Below the pieces are notes generated by a model. That model ran no database searches. It saw only the letters and a list, made by a program, of their open reading frames with translations, and was not told the origin of the DNA. 33,303 nt of DNA from Anaerolineales bacterium (lineage in GTDB: Bacteria; Chloroflexota; Anaerolineae; Anaerolineales; Villigracilaceae): contig CAKKRM010000277.1 of the NCBI GenBank assembly GCA_919902735.1, positions 1 to 33,303 of the forward strand, read 5' to 3'. Made by a program: the position numbers and the translations under genes. Positions 8,064 to 16,982 of this stretch are shown here, in pieces (the stretch's first letter is position 1; the number at the start of each line of letters is the position of its first letter).

Positions 8064-8101
8064 CATGTTGTTGGAGGCAGTTGCCCGCCTCCAACAACAT
8101 G
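8064..8101. repeat. Perfect 15-bp intergenic hairpin
   Basis: catgttgttggaggc (8064-8078) and its exact reverse complement (8087-8101) enclose an 8-base loop. There is no T-run, so it is not a classical terminator. Lying between the catalytic-subunit stop and the tatA ribosome site, it could protect the upstream mRNA end or reduce read-through. Confidence 0.75.
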
Positions 8102-8129
8102 GTTGCGTGTCTACCTGTTTACCTGTGTA

Positions 8130-11100
8130 CTACACCTTCTCAACTTTGACCTGCGTATCGTAGAACACCGCCGAACCGCCGACAGGATCGAAGAGGCAGG
8201 TGTTTGTCACCAGCGGGTCTGTCCGCATGGCCGCGTTGGCGTGGATACCTTCGTAGCGGCGTTCGTCGCCCGCGATGGTCGTGCCGTCAATGCTGATGTC
8301 TTGAGCGCCATACGCCCAGTGACCGAAGCCCAGCGCAAAGGCGATCACGCCAGGGCGCATGCCTTCAATAATTTTCACCTTTCCGGTGATGCCGCGTTTG
8401 TGTCCGTTGCCGAAGTCCCATTCGCCTTCGGGGTTGGAGGCTGAACTGATGCGGATCTGATCGCCGTCGTTTAATCTTCGTTTCTGCGCGTCTTCGCTGT
8501 TCATCAGCACGAAGTTTTCGGGCAGGAGCGCCTTGAGCCAGTAGTTGCCTTGCGTGCGGCTCTTGGTCTGGGCGATCTCGCGATAGGTGATCAACTTGAG
8601 GTCGTAGCCGTCAGCGCTGTCGTCAATTACATTGCCATCAAATCCCATGTATGGCTCGACATAAGTTGGGACTGGAGAAAGTGATTTTCCCGTTCCTGCA
8701 TGTTTAACGCCTGTGTTCTTCTCGAGGTACATGTTGATCAGTTTGCCGTACTTCGTTCCAGTGGGGACGATGTTTGGCTCATCGAAGAAACCAGGGAACA
8801 CGCCGTCGCCAGGATAACCTTTTTCGTACGCCTGGAAACGTCCGCCGCGTGCGAGAACCGTTACCACGCGGGGCCAAAGATCGCCCGTAATCGCCTGCCA
8901 GCGTTCAGGATCAAATACCGCCTTAGGCAGATGCGAGCGGGACTTGATGAACAGGTCAATTTCCTCGGGAGAAGCCTCGGGTACCGCGTCTTCCAAATCC
9001 TTCTTTTCGCCGTACGCCAGGTTCATCACCATCCGCAAATAGAGATCATCAGGATGGTTGTAGTCCACGCCTTCGCCAAGTCCGTTTGGACCGAAGTTGG
9101 GCAGTTCCAGTTTTTCAGCGATGGCGAGAAGCATGGCTTCGTACTGCATTGCCATTTCCTGACCGTAGACTTTCACTGTGCCAGTCAGCGGCGCAATAAC
9201 GGGGTTGCGAACGCCCTGCACTTTGAATGTGATGTTCGGGTGCGAACCGCCAAATTCCCAGCGTTCGAGATAGGTGACATCGGGGAAGATGTAATCCGCG
9301 TACATGCTGGTTTCGCCGACGAGAATATCATTGGCGACATACAGTGGAATTTTTTTCACGTCTTGCAAAATCTCGATCCATTTGTGACCGCCAGGCAGTG
9401 AATACACAGGCGAACCCATGTACATGAATGCGGCTTTGATCGGGTAGGGATACGCGTCGCCCGCCGAGGGGATGATCTCCTCGTATACATCCGAAGCCAG
9501 CGGATACCAGTTGCGCTTGGCGGGATAGTGCTGCTCTTCAGGCAGATTCATGTAAATGGTTGACTCTTCGTACTTCGCGTCGTGGCGGATGAGACTGAGT
9601 CCAAACGGCGCCAATGCGCCTGGGTCGGCTTTGCTTAACACGAAGGGACCTTCCGCCTTCGAGCCAGAAATGTCATACGTGCTGGCATACACCTGTCCGC
9701 CACGCCAGTCGAAGTTGCCGATCAGCAGGGCAAGGTTGTACCACGAGATCACGTTGTAATAACCGTTGGTGTGCTGGCTGACGCCGCGATGAATGTCCAC
9801 GCAGGCGTTCTTTCCGTACGACGTAAATTCAAACGCGAGGTCTTCCAAATCCTTCACGCGGATGCCCGCGATCTCAGACCACTCTTCCATCGTCTTCGCG
9901 TTCGCGGATTCTTTCAGGACTTGCAAACCGCTCTTGACGACGAACTCGCCAACGTTCGCATTCTCAACAAAGAGCTGACCTGCGACAACGGAACGATCGG
10001 CATCGTTCGGGTCGAACAGCACAGGATTTGAATCCGCATCCAACACGACGAAGGGGTCGGTTGCAAAAACTACAGGCTCAGTCCCATCTGACGGAAGGGT
10101 CTCGTACGTGACGACCTTCTTGCCGTCCGCTTCCACTTCCTTCTTCTCGACCAGTGCGAGTTCACTGCCGCGCAGGAACTTGCCCGCTGTGCCTTTTTCC
10201 TTGTCAATCTTTACCAGCCAGGGAGCATTGCACCAGGTCGGTTCTTTGCCTGCGGCAGACGCGGCTTTGTTTGCATTGGAGAGATACTTCACGTCATAGC
10301 GTTCGTTCGCTATGACCCATTGGATCAGAGCCAGCGCGATCGCGCCTTCACTGCCGGGCTTGTTGGGAAGCCACTTCCAGGCCTTGCCGCCGATCTTGGA
10401 AAGGCGCGGATCAATCACCGCGAATTTGAGTTCGCCCTTTGCAAGGCGATCCGTGATGCGCGGCACGCGGTTGGTAGGACCGTAATTGCCCTCGAACGGG
10501 GATGAGCCCACGAAGATGACGAACTGCGCCGAAGCGGTGTCGCCCTGCCAGTAGGCTTTTGCGCCGCCCGTGAACTTGGAGGTCGCGGCGTCCCATTGAT
10601 CGCTCATGGATTTGCCAGAGAAATACAGCGAACCCTGGCAGACGGTTGTATGACCATGACGATTGGTCGTGCCTAACCCGGAGCCAAAGAGACGGTGCGC
10701 GATATCCGCGCGTCCGCCCTTCTTGCGTCCCCAGAAGTACAGGATTTCGTTGTTCTTGGGTCCGAAATCGGGATGTTCGGGATCAATCATCTTGTCGAGG
10801 TCGGCGGCGAAATCAGTCTTGAACTGTTCCACCAACGCCTTTTTCTTTTCGACATCTTTTTCGGATCTGATCTTGCCGATGGCAGAGTTCATATCTTTCA
10901 TGACTTTGGCGTCGGTGAGGGCGCGCAGGGCGCGCAAGCCTTCCACTTCACGAGATTCTTCGCCAGAAACATCCGCGAACAGTTTGCCGCCTTCCACGAT
11001 TTCAGTGATTGCTTGATCGAATGGAATGGTGATCCACTTGTTCTCGCCGCGTTTGCCCGCGCGTTTGAGCACCTGCGTAATGCGGAAGGGATCATACGCG

Positions 11101-11468
11101 GCTTGCAGACCAGCCTGTCCCTTCGGGCAGAGTGGCGCGTCGATCTTGCCCATATCAGCGAGAGGAGTGTCATACGCCATATGCGGGACAAGATTCCACG
11201 GCGAGTACGGGTTTCCCTCGATCTTGACGGCAACGCCGTCTACAATTTTTACTTTGATGCCGCATTGTGTGTTGCATTGCTGGCAAATTGAATATACTTG
11301 CTTGGCGGGATCGGTCAGATTGTAGGCTGATCCTTCTGCGCCCTGCGCTAAAACTTTTTGCACTTTGGGCAGGCTGCCAAGAAATGCCGAAGCCGCGCCG
11401 CCGACGCCTGCGATTTTCAAAAAGTCGCGGCGTGAGATTTTACAATTTTCAGGTTGTTTGGTGTTCAT
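8130..11468 (-). CDS. TtrA-like molybdopterin oxidoreductase, catalytic subunit
   Basis: A 1112-residue DMSO reductase-superfamily enzyme. The Tat signal is SRRDFLKIAGVGGAASAF (12-29). A [4Fe-4S] cluster is bound by C62, C65, C69 and C114 (CQQCNTQCG, LCPKG). The likely molybdenum ligand is C277 in TTVCQGSLY. Length and many segments match Salmonella TtrA as I recall it: VLKRAGKRGENKW, EIVEGGKLF, PEHPDFGPKNNE, VKSGLQVLKE, GYPYP-type AYPYPIKAA. It should therefore reduce a sulfur oxyanion such as tetrathionate or a related acceptor outside the membrane, but relatives act on arsenate or selenate and the substrate is not shown. Its start shares a base with the stop of the membrane-anchor gene and has AAGGAGG seven bases upstream. 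Confidence 0.9.
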   Translation of the reverse strand: MNTKQPENCKISRRDFLKIAGVGGAASAFLGSLPKVQKVLAQGAEGSAYNLTDPAKQVYSICQQCNTQCGIKVKIVDGVAVKIEGNPYSPWNLVPHMAYDTPLADMGKIDAPLCPKGQAGLQAAYDPFRITQVLKRAGKRGENKWITIPFDQAITEIVEGGKLFADVSGEESREVEGLRALRALTDAKVMKDMNSAIGKIRSEKDVEKKKALVEQFKTDFAADLDKMIDPEHPDFGPKNNEILYFWGRKKGGRADIAHRLFGSGLGTTNRHGHTTVCQGSLYFSGKSMSDQWDAATSKFTGGAKAYWQGDTASAQFVIFVGSSPFEGNYGPTNRVPRITDRLAKGELKFAVIDPRLSKIGGKAWKWLPNKPGSEGAIALALIQWVIANERYDVKYLSNANKAASAAGKEPTWCNAPWLVKIDKEKGTAGKFLRGSELALVEKKEVEADGKKVVTYETLPSDGTEPVVFATDPFVVLDADSNPVLFDPNDADRSVVAGQLFVENANVGEFVVKSGLQVLKESANAKTMEEWSEIAGIRVKDLEDLAFEFTSYGKNACVDIHRGVSQHTNGYYNVISWYNLALLIGNFDWRGGQVYASTYDISGSKAEGPFVLSKADPGALAPFGLSLIRHDAKYEESTIYMNLPEEQHYPAKRNWYPLASDVYEEIIPSAGDAYPYPIKAAFMYMGSPVYSLPGGHKWIEILQDVKKIPLYVANDILVGETSMYADYIFPDVTYLERWEFGGSHPNITFKVQGVRNPVIAPLTGTVKVYGQEMAMQYEAMLLAIAEKLELPNFGPNGLGEGVDYNHPDDLYLRMVMNLAYGEKKDLEDAVPEASPEEIDLFIKSRSHLPKAVFDPERWQAITGDLWPRVVTVLARGGRFQAYEKGYPGDGVFPGFFDEPNIVPTGTKYGKLINMYLEKNTGVKHAGTGKSLSPVPTYVEPYMGFDGNVIDDSADGYDLKLITYREIAQTKSRTQGNYWLKALLPENFVLMNSEDAQKRRLNDGDQIRISSASNPEGEWDFGNGHKRGITGKVKIIEGMRPGVIAFALGFGHWAYGAQDISIDGTTIAGDERRYEGIHANAAMRTDPLVTNTCLFDPVGGSAVFYDTQVKVEKV

Positions 11469-12606
11469 TACTTCACCTCCTTATCAGGTGTGAAGATTCC
11501 CAGTCTTTTGAAATCGAGTCCAAGCAGGAGGGCGATAATCGTGCCGCCCACTACGCCAGAAACCACCGAGAGTTCAAGCAGGCTGGGGGAATAGTCGAAT
11601 GAGAGATGGGGTCCCGTGAACGCGGTGGCAAGGCCTTCGAGTTCGGGGATGGTCAACGCGGGGAAGACGATGTTCGTGCGTGCAATCGCAAATCCGACCA
11701 GCACGAGCAAGCCCATCCAGCCTGCCCAGCTTCCCTTCTCTGCCAGTTTCGGTTGAGTCAGGATGATGATGGGAATTAGTGTTCCGATCACGATTTGAAC
11801 CGCCCAGAACTGCCAGGAGTACGGACCGAACAATACTGCCTGGACTGCCTGCACGTTTTGCGGAACGCCCGCGTAAATGGATTGGGAGAAATCGCTCCAC
11901 ACGAAATAGGTCTTGACCAGCAAAAGCACAACAACAGCAATGCCTATCACCTTGAGTTGCTCGGGGCGGTTTGCATCCTTTGGAGCAAACCAACCCAGCA
12001 CGATCAACAACAGCGCGAAGCCTGTTGCCATCGAAAAGATCGGGAACTGCACGGGGAGCAGACCAACGTGCCAATACGCGCGGCTGGCGTTTGCGCCCAG
12101 CAATGCGCCCACGCCGCCGCTCAAAAAGATGGAGAGGAACAAGCCGATGGATAACGCCCACTTCGTCAGTTTGGATTCGGCTTTGTTGTACACCAGCCAC
12201 ATCGTCAGGAGGATGACCAAAATGAAGGATGTGTAGCCCCACACCATCTGCGCGAGAAGCGAGAAGGGATTCGGATTCAAGTACACCTTCCAAATTCTTT
12301 CCATGTGACCAATGTCCATGCCGATGGTCGCCAGTGCGGCGGGCATACAGATCAGCGCGCTCCATAGCGCGGCTTTGCCTGTCCCTTTGAACAATTTGAA
12401 GTTGAAAAGATACTCCAGTGTGGCGAACATGTATGCGCCAGTAGCCGCGCCTGCAAAGAACAGGTACATCGCAACCCACAAGCCCCACACCACGTAGGAA
12501 CCGTAATTCACATCGCGCTCACCCACAAACAGGCGGGTATAGATTCCCCACACGCCAGCCAGAAGAGCCAGAGCGCCAACTGCATAAGTCAATCGTTTGG
12601 TTAACA
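11468..12606 (-). CDS. NrfD/PsrC/TtrC-type quinol-oxidising membrane subunit
   Basis: A polytopic membrane protein of 379 residues with nine or so hydrophobic helices, from LTYAVGALALLAGVWGIY to SVVSGVVGGTIIALLLGLDF. The pattern GAATGAYMFATLEYLF and the internal HVGLLPVQFPIFSMATGF fit NrfD-family anchors. It would take electrons from menaquinol and pass them to the four-cluster subunit. The ATG at 12606 has AAGGAGG five bases upstream; an ATG at 12625 overlaps the previous gene and lacks this site. It lies between the iron-sulfur and catalytic genes, giving the order B-C-A. Confidence 0.92.
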
Positions 12607-12617
12607 TCTCTGCCTCC

Positions 12618-13364
12618 TTATACAAGATAGTAGACCTTCGGCTCGGTGCCCAACTCTTCCTTCAGGCGAATCGCGTTCGTCTGCTTGATGAGTTCCGTCA
12701 CCAGGCTGTCGGGGTCGTTGGCATCGCCGTAGAGTGTTGCGCGGCCAATGCAGGTCGTCACACACGCGGGCAGTTCGCCTTCGTGGATGCGGTGCAGGCA
12801 GAAGTGACATTTGCGCGCGTTGCCAATCGGCGAGTCACGATGACCCAGGCGCGGCCACTCCCTGCCATATTCGTAGTTCGCGGCGCGTTCGTAATCGTCA
12901 GCGGTTTCGCGTCCGACGATCGCGCCATCCAACACGGGCAATTCTTCGGTGTAGGTATATCCGAAGTCCGATGTGCGCGCGCCATACGGACAAGCCACGA
13001 TACAAGCGCGGCAACCGATGCACTGTTCATAATCCACAACCACCACACCTTCCGCGTTGGTGTACGTGGCGGTCACAGGGCAAACGGGTGTGCAGGGCGG
13101 GTTATCGCACTGCATACACGGACGGGGGATGAACTGGCGCGACACATTGGGATACATCCCAATCTCGCGCTCCATCACGGGGCGATACACCACCCCAGGC
13201 GGTAACTTGTTCTCAGCCACGCACGCAATGGTACAGGCATGACAACCCACACACTTGCGCAGGTCAATCACCATCACCCAGCGGCGATCCTCAGGCGCCT
13301 TTTCCAAAGCGCGTTGAAGATCTTCATTCATGCGGACGAGAACATCTTTCGGTTCTTGTGCCAT
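12618..13364 (-). CDS. Four [4Fe-4S] ferredoxin-like electron-transfer subunit
   Basis: A 248-residue TtrB/PsrB/DmsB-type protein. Sixteen cysteines form four groups: [35 protein letters not shown] and CHFC...ACVTTC. It links the NrfD-type anchor to the molybdenum subunit. The ATG at 13364 has a perfect AAGGAGG seven bases upstream; the 20-codon extension to 13424 has none. No Tat signal is visible, so export would depend on the signal of the catalytic subunit. It is the first gene of the operon, with a palindrome (atcgga-aaaa-tccgat, 13387-13402) just upstream of its ribosome site. Confidence 0.93.
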   Translation of the reverse strand: MAQEPKDVLVRMNEDLQRALEKAPEDRRWVMVIDLRKCVGCHACTIACVAENKLPPGVVYRPVMEREIGMYPNVSRQFIPRPCMQCDNPPCTPVCPVTATYTNAEGVVVVDYEQCIGCRACIVACPYGARTSDFGYTYTEELPVLDGAIVGRETADDYERAANYEYGREWPRLGHRDSPIGNARKCHFCLHRIHEGELPACVTTCIGRATLYGDANDPDSLVTELIKQTNAIRLKEELGTEPKVYYLV

Positions 13365-13548
13365 AGAGAAGCCTCCTTGAAATTTGAATCGGAAAAATCC
13401 GATAATGCCAGCGTTATTGTCCACCTTTCGAGGAAATCTTTATAGCGGGGAAAGTCCGTGTCTTTTTTCAGGATTGTCGGGAAAACCCTTACACGGAAAA
13501 GATGTTTGGCTTTCTGAGACTGTAAATTTGCCGGATTGCGTAGGAATC

Positions 13549-13574
13549 AAAAACGGCAGAGATTTTTCTCTGCC
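13549..13574 (-). terminator. Rho-independent terminator, minus strand
   Basis: GGCAGAGA / TCTCTGCC with a 4-base loop is followed on the minus strand by GTTTTTG. It would stop transcripts from the genes at 14-15.6 kb before the oxidoreductase operon, which therefore has its own promoter. Confidence 0.75.
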
Positions 13575-13678
13575 ATTGGATGCCTTGTAAAAAATTTATC
13601 TCATCATCGACTTTGGTCTATACCGTAGCGCATTTGCCAAAAGCATGGAAAGCCCCTCCTTAACAAGTGGTATATTCT

Positions 13679-13746
13679 GCCGCCAACGTGCCGCCTACGT
13701 TCTTAAACGAAACTTATACCCGTATACCAGATATGTACCCCGCCGG
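13679..13746. repeat. Dispersed direct repeat, copy 2
   Basis: Same orientation as copy 1 at 229-295; see that entry for the matching blocks. The minus-strand reading ends RRGTYLVYGYKFRLRT-stop, again like the DUF35 C-terminus. The two copies enclose the whole molybdoenzyme block. Confidence 0.75.
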
Positions 13747-13912
13747 ACAGATCAGATTGCGGTTGTGAGGCAGAAAATTGGCAGTTTTGACTTCAACGGA
13801 TCCAATTTTAGCAGGATTGATACCCTGGTGTCGTTACCCTGTCGTCAAGGAAGGAGTCGTTGTAGGCAGGGTAATGACTGCTTCCTTGTTGACCGGCTGT
13901 ACTTAATCCAAC

Positions 13913-14090
13913 GAGACTGTCGAAAAAACCCTGGTTCGAAAAATGTTCAAAAAAACCTCCCACAACAGGCTAAAAAACAGCCAAAATATAGCCAAAATGT
14001 TGTGCGGAACACTAAAAACCAGACGCTTTTCAGCGTTTCTCTCCCACTTTTCAAAAATAATTATTGGAAAGTGACTTATTCGACAGTTTC
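13913..14090. mobile_element. Possible miniature inverted-repeat element
   Basis: The outer ends, GAGACTGTCGAAAAA (13913-13927) and the complement of positions near 14076-14090 (GAAACTGTCGAATAA), match at 13 of 15 bases in inverted orientation. The roughly 178 bases between are AT-rich and code for nothing apart from the last dozen codons of the 314-residue protein. No target duplication was confirmed. Confidence 0.35.
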
Positions 14091-14995
14091 AACGGTTTGT
14101 GCTGTGCAAGCCATACCAAGCTTTCTCTTCTTGCCTCATCTGGAACAAACTTTGAGTCACTCCTGGTTTTGTGCATGGATTCCAATAGTCTTTCGTCGTT
14201 TATCAATTCGGGGGATAACCCTAGAAAATCACGATAATCATTAACATCCAGAGCAAAGCTCAGAGATTCTCGCAGTGCTTTTCTTTCCATAAATTCACTC
14301 CGGTTTTCTTCCTCACGCCATACACGGTCAGCCTGTCCACATGCCCCCAGTAGGGTAATGTATCCTGTCTCGACTTCCTGATATCCAAATCGACCGCGAA
14401 CGATTTCTCCTGTTTTGAACAATTGCAATATCCGGCTTTGATTCCAGACTTGCTGGGCTTGCTCTGCCACTGATGTTTCTTGATAATAATTTGTGAGTGA
14501 GGTAAACCGAAAGTGTTCGGAATTATCTCCAAGCATTTGGCTGATTTGGAAATGACCGGCATCAAAGTGAATATCATTTGTGAGTTTTCCTGGAGTTGGA
14601 TATCGATCAGAAAATTTATAGGTGTCGCCGCAAATCGTCTCAAAACTTTTGTAGGAAATAGGTTTAGCCTCCAGATCGATTAAGACTGTGTAGGTAATCC
14701 GTTGTGGCTCCATCCGGGCAGCATCGATCCAATAGGGACCATTTATGAGTTTCGTTTTTAATCGGGCGCGATTTGCTTTGATCTCTACCTCACTTAGTAT
14801 TCCCTCCTCTTTCTTTACATCTGGCTTATTTGCCAGATTAACGATCTCCTTTTCTACCCAATCCACTGCTTCGACGAACTTGACAAAGTGGTACGAATTT
14901 CCAATTTGACCTTCTCGTTTAACGCAAGTATTCCAGAAGAATTTATTCTCAGCGAGCCAAATTCTCCCCTCGGCTGTCTGATAGCGACAGATCAT
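14051..14995 (-). CDS. Unrecognised protein, second of a pair
   Basis: A 314-residue protein of no family I recognise. It is soluble by appearance, with many aromatic and charged residues (RYQTAEGRIWLAENKFFWN, YHFVKFVEAVDWVEKE) and a central β-rich part (YWIDAARMEPQRITYTVLIDLE). The start is uncertain: the ATG at 14995 has no clear ribosome site, and the open frame continues upstream with plausible residues (FEWHHDGDTR) to a stop near 15041. Translation may be coupled to the gene before it, 25 bases upstream. The last twelve residues are encoded by the end of a possible insertion, so the natural C-terminus may be lost. The region is AT-richer than its surroundings, which suggests transfer. 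Confidence 0.7.
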   Translation of the reverse strand: MICRYQTAEGRIWLAENKFFWNTCVKREGQIGNSYHFVKFVEAVDWVEKEIVNLANKPDVKKEEGILSEVEIKANRARLKTKLINGPYWIDAARMEPQRITYTVLIDLEAKPISYKSFETICGDTYKFSDRYPTPGKLTNDIHFDAGHFQISQMLGDNSEHFRFTSLTNYYQETSVAEQAQQVWNQSRILQLFKTGEIVRGRFGYQEVETGYITLLGACGQADRVWREEENRSEFMERKALRESLSFALDVNDYRDFLGLSPELINDERLLESMHKTRSDSKFVPDEARRESLVWLAQHKPLKLSNKSLSNNYF

Positions 14996-15020
14996 GCGAG
15001 TATCACCATCGTGATGCCAC

Positions 15021-15575
15021 TCAAAGGATCTGGTTTTTTAAATCAAATTCCCTTAACTCCTTATTATGAGAGATCTCAAATAAGAAATCATACACTCGAC
15101 CCAATGCCTCTTGAGCGCGTTTCTTTTCCTGCTCTGCCATTTGGGTGATAATTTGTTTTTTTGACTCTAGCAGTTCGATCAATTCGTAGCCTGCTTCGGG
15201 TGGTAAATGTATGATTTCTTCATAAACATCCTCGCCCTTCGGCTTCTCAACTGCAGGCTCTGGCTCACCTTTCTTTCGTTTCTTGCGGGAGGGCAGGTTC
15301 ATTTCAAATCGATGAACCAAACGGGTGATGGAGACGCCACTGGATTTCCAGACATCTAATGAAACCAGTGCATTTAATAACTCCAATGCATCGGTTCCAT
15401 GTAATGACTCTATTTTTCTGTCGGTGTTATTCCAGATGATCAACCCCTGCTTTTGCCAGATCTGAAATTGATTCGACTCGAGCCACTCTGGACACCCTTC
15501 TGGCTTCTGTCCTTTAGTAATACGTTGGTAATCCGGAAATTCATTAAACCGCATGCCCCAATTTTTTTCTGTCAT
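15021..15575 (-). CDS. Unrecognised protein, first of a pair
   Basis: A 184-residue protein of no family I recognise. The ATG at 15575 has GGAGG seven bases upstream; earlier in-frame starts do not. The N-terminal half is folded-looking (FPDYQRITKGQKPEGCPEW, ESLHGTDALELLNALVSLDVW). A basic stretch, LPSRKKRKKGEPEP, follows, and the C-terminal third is a predicted coiled coil (ELLESKKQIITQMAEQEKKRA). This layout suits a protein that binds a partner or nucleic acid, but nothing firmer can be said. It is followed after 25 bases by the 314-residue gene, probably its partner. Confidence 0.7.
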   Translation of the reverse strand: MTEKNWGMRFNEFPDYQRITKGQKPEGCPEWLESNQFQIWQKQGLIIWNNTDRKIESLHGTDALELLNALVSLDVWKSSGVSITRLVHRFEMNLPSRKKRKKGEPEPAVEKPKGEDVYEEIIHLPPEAGYELIELLESKKQIITQMAEQEKKRAQEALGRVYDFLFEISHNKELREFDLKNQIL

Positions 15576-15671
15576 ATGCACACCTCCCATGAGGAATTGG
15601 TGGTGAATCAGCGAAGTATACAATTTTACCTGACTAGATAAAAATGCTTTCAACCAATTCTGCACTTGTGT

Positions 15672-15933
15672 TTACTGAATCATCTGCGTTCGAGAGCAAG
15701 AGGCCACTATCTTTGACTCATACTCTGTGGAAATTTTCCTGAAGATTGCTGGTACCTGATACTCTAAATGAGGAACAGTTTGATTTGTTTCGAAGATGGT
15801 ATAGGTGCAAGTGTTTCCAACTCAAGGAATTCGCCGTTGCAATAGCAATCGCTCAAACTGTTGATATCATAGTATTGCGCTTGCGGGTTATAGGATGACG
15901 GAAATAGCATCCATCCCCATGTGAAGCGTTGGG
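15672..15933 (-). pseudogene. Frameshifted C-terminal relic (DUF4380-like?)
   Basis: Two minus-strand frames join into one sensible C-terminus. The first reads RFTWGWMLFPSSYNP and NGEFLELETLAPIPS. Near 15793 the frame changes and continues ETNQTVPHLEYQVPAIF to a stop at 15672. The NGEFLELETLAP phrase is reminiscent of DUF4380/aldose-epimerase-like proteins, from memory. No start or N-terminal part is present; the relic begins right at the stop of the 217-residue gene. Confidence 0.5.
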
Positions 15934-16587
15934 TTATCGGTCAGCCTTAAGTATTACGGCGAATCCGCCAGATTGAAGTCCTGCGAATTCTTTGCCGTTA
16001 ATCTCAAGGTTGATTTTCTGGTTGCGGTCTATTGTTAATTTACCTGTGTTGTTTGCGTTGTCGTTGAGATTTAAGAAACCATAGGCGCGGATGCGGGTTC
16101 GTCCGACGAGTGAGAGCGCAAGTTCGCTGGTGATGATACCCGTCAGGTCTGCAGTGTATCTGCCTGATATGAAATTGAATTTGGAAGGCGCAGGCATGCC
16201 CAGTCCGCGCAAGCCGACGGTGGTGCCAGCGATTTCTTCGCGCCCAGAGGATATATCCCCGTTGGGCATTGCGGCGGAATAGGAAATTTGATAGGCGGGC
16301 GAACTGGCTTCGAGTTTGGCGGTGACGATTGCGCCTGTGTGCGGGTCGGCTTCGGTCACTTCTTCGCCAACGGCGTTGAAGCGCGGCTGATAGTAGGCGC
16401 GCCCAAAAGATGTGGATGAAGTGACGGCATACATGGCAACTTGCGCGAGCGCGTTATTGCTTTTGTTTTCAGCAATCAGTGCAGGGACGGATGTCAGCCA
16501 TTGCGTTTTGTGCATACGCCGCACCACGTAGCCGAGCAGGGTGATGCCTGCGGAAGGTATTTCGTAGCGGGTGATATCGTCAGACAC
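15934..16587 (-). CDS. Unrecognised 217-residue protein, last in the light operon
   Basis: A soluble-looking protein without signal peptide or membrane helix that I do not recognise. It is rich in β-type alternation and glycine (SSGREEIAGTTVGLRGLGMP, SGRYTADLTGIITSELALSL, GRTRIRAYGFLNLND). This suggests a barrel or lipocalin-like fold, an inference only. The start is a GTG at 16587 with AAGGAG seven to eight bases upstream; that site overlaps the end of the decayed membrane gene. It is the last gene of the run that begins with the CarH-like regulator and may share its control. Confidence 0.75.
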   Translation of the reverse strand: MSDDITRYEIPSAGITLLGYVVRRMHKTQWLTSVPALIAENKSNNALAQVAMYAVTSSTSFGRAYYQPRFNAVGEEVTEADPHTGAIVTAKLEASSPAYQISYSAAMPNGDISSGREEIAGTTVGLRGLGMPAPSKFNFISGRYTADLTGIITSELALSLVGRTRIRAYGFLNLNDNANNTGKLTIDRNQKINLEINGKEFAGLQSGGFAVILKADR

Positions 16588-16590
16588 GAT

Positions 16591-16947
16591 TCAACTCCTT
16601 AATGTGATTTCAGGTTTGCGTTTGAATAAATTAACGATCCAGTTAATGAGCAGGAACAAACCATAGATGATGAAAATAAGAAGATAGTCAATCTATGGAA
16701 TGCGGATGATTTCGTTCAAAGCGCCGAGCCGGCCCATGAAGGCGTACGTGCCAACTGTGATGACCAGAAAGCCGATGGCAAGGTCGCGCTTTGCCCGTGT
16801 GATTAATTAATCCCAGACCATACATTTGAGTGAGAATGATCGTCGCGCCGAAGCCGAAGGCGAACATCTGCCAGAAAGCCTGTCCTGAAAGATGGCAACC
16901 GCCACGCCGTGAATCAGCACGAAGGCTTCAAGGAAGAAGGTCCATTA
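16591..16947 (-). pseudogene. Decayed small membrane protein gene
   Basis: Three minus-strand frames together give a membrane protein: WTFFLEAFVLIHGVAVAIFQDR, then AFWQMFAFGFGATIILTQMYGLG after a shift near 16880, then LAIGFLVITVGTYAFMGRLGAL after a shift near 16793. An in-frame TAG follows (16693-16695) before IDYLLIFIIYGLFLLINWI, and the chain ends at 16591. The family is unknown. It sits between DUF1295 and the 217-residue gene in the operon. Sequencing or assembly error could explain some of the breaks, but at least three lesions argue for real decay. Confidence 0.75.
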
Positions 16948-16982
16948 TTTATTCAAGTGGGCGCGGTTGCTATAGATGGAAA

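Larger units (their letters stand above)
13365..14050. other. Intergenic region with terminator, repeat and hairpins
   Basis: No gene is seen here. The stretch contains the leader of the oxidoreductase operon, including a 6-4-6 palindrome at 13387-13402, a minus-strand terminator (13549-13574), direct-repeat copy 2 (13679-13746), an imperfect 12-bp hairpin pair (13830-13841 and 13867-13878) and the left part of a possible miniature transposon (from 13913). I could not pick a convincing -35/-10 pair for the oxidoreductase operon. Confidence 0.6.

Noticed and set aside
8700-9401. Plus-strand open frame of 233 codons opposite the catalytic subunit
   Set aside because: It is antisense to a well-supported TtrA-like gene and shows no recognisable motif; such frames are common opposite GC-rich coding sequence.
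11574-12488. Long open frame of 304 codons on the minus strand
   Set aside because: It lies in another frame of the NrfD-type gene. Its product is rich in Arg, His and Gly with no membrane helices, while the chosen frame gives a clear membrane protein with a strong ribosome site.
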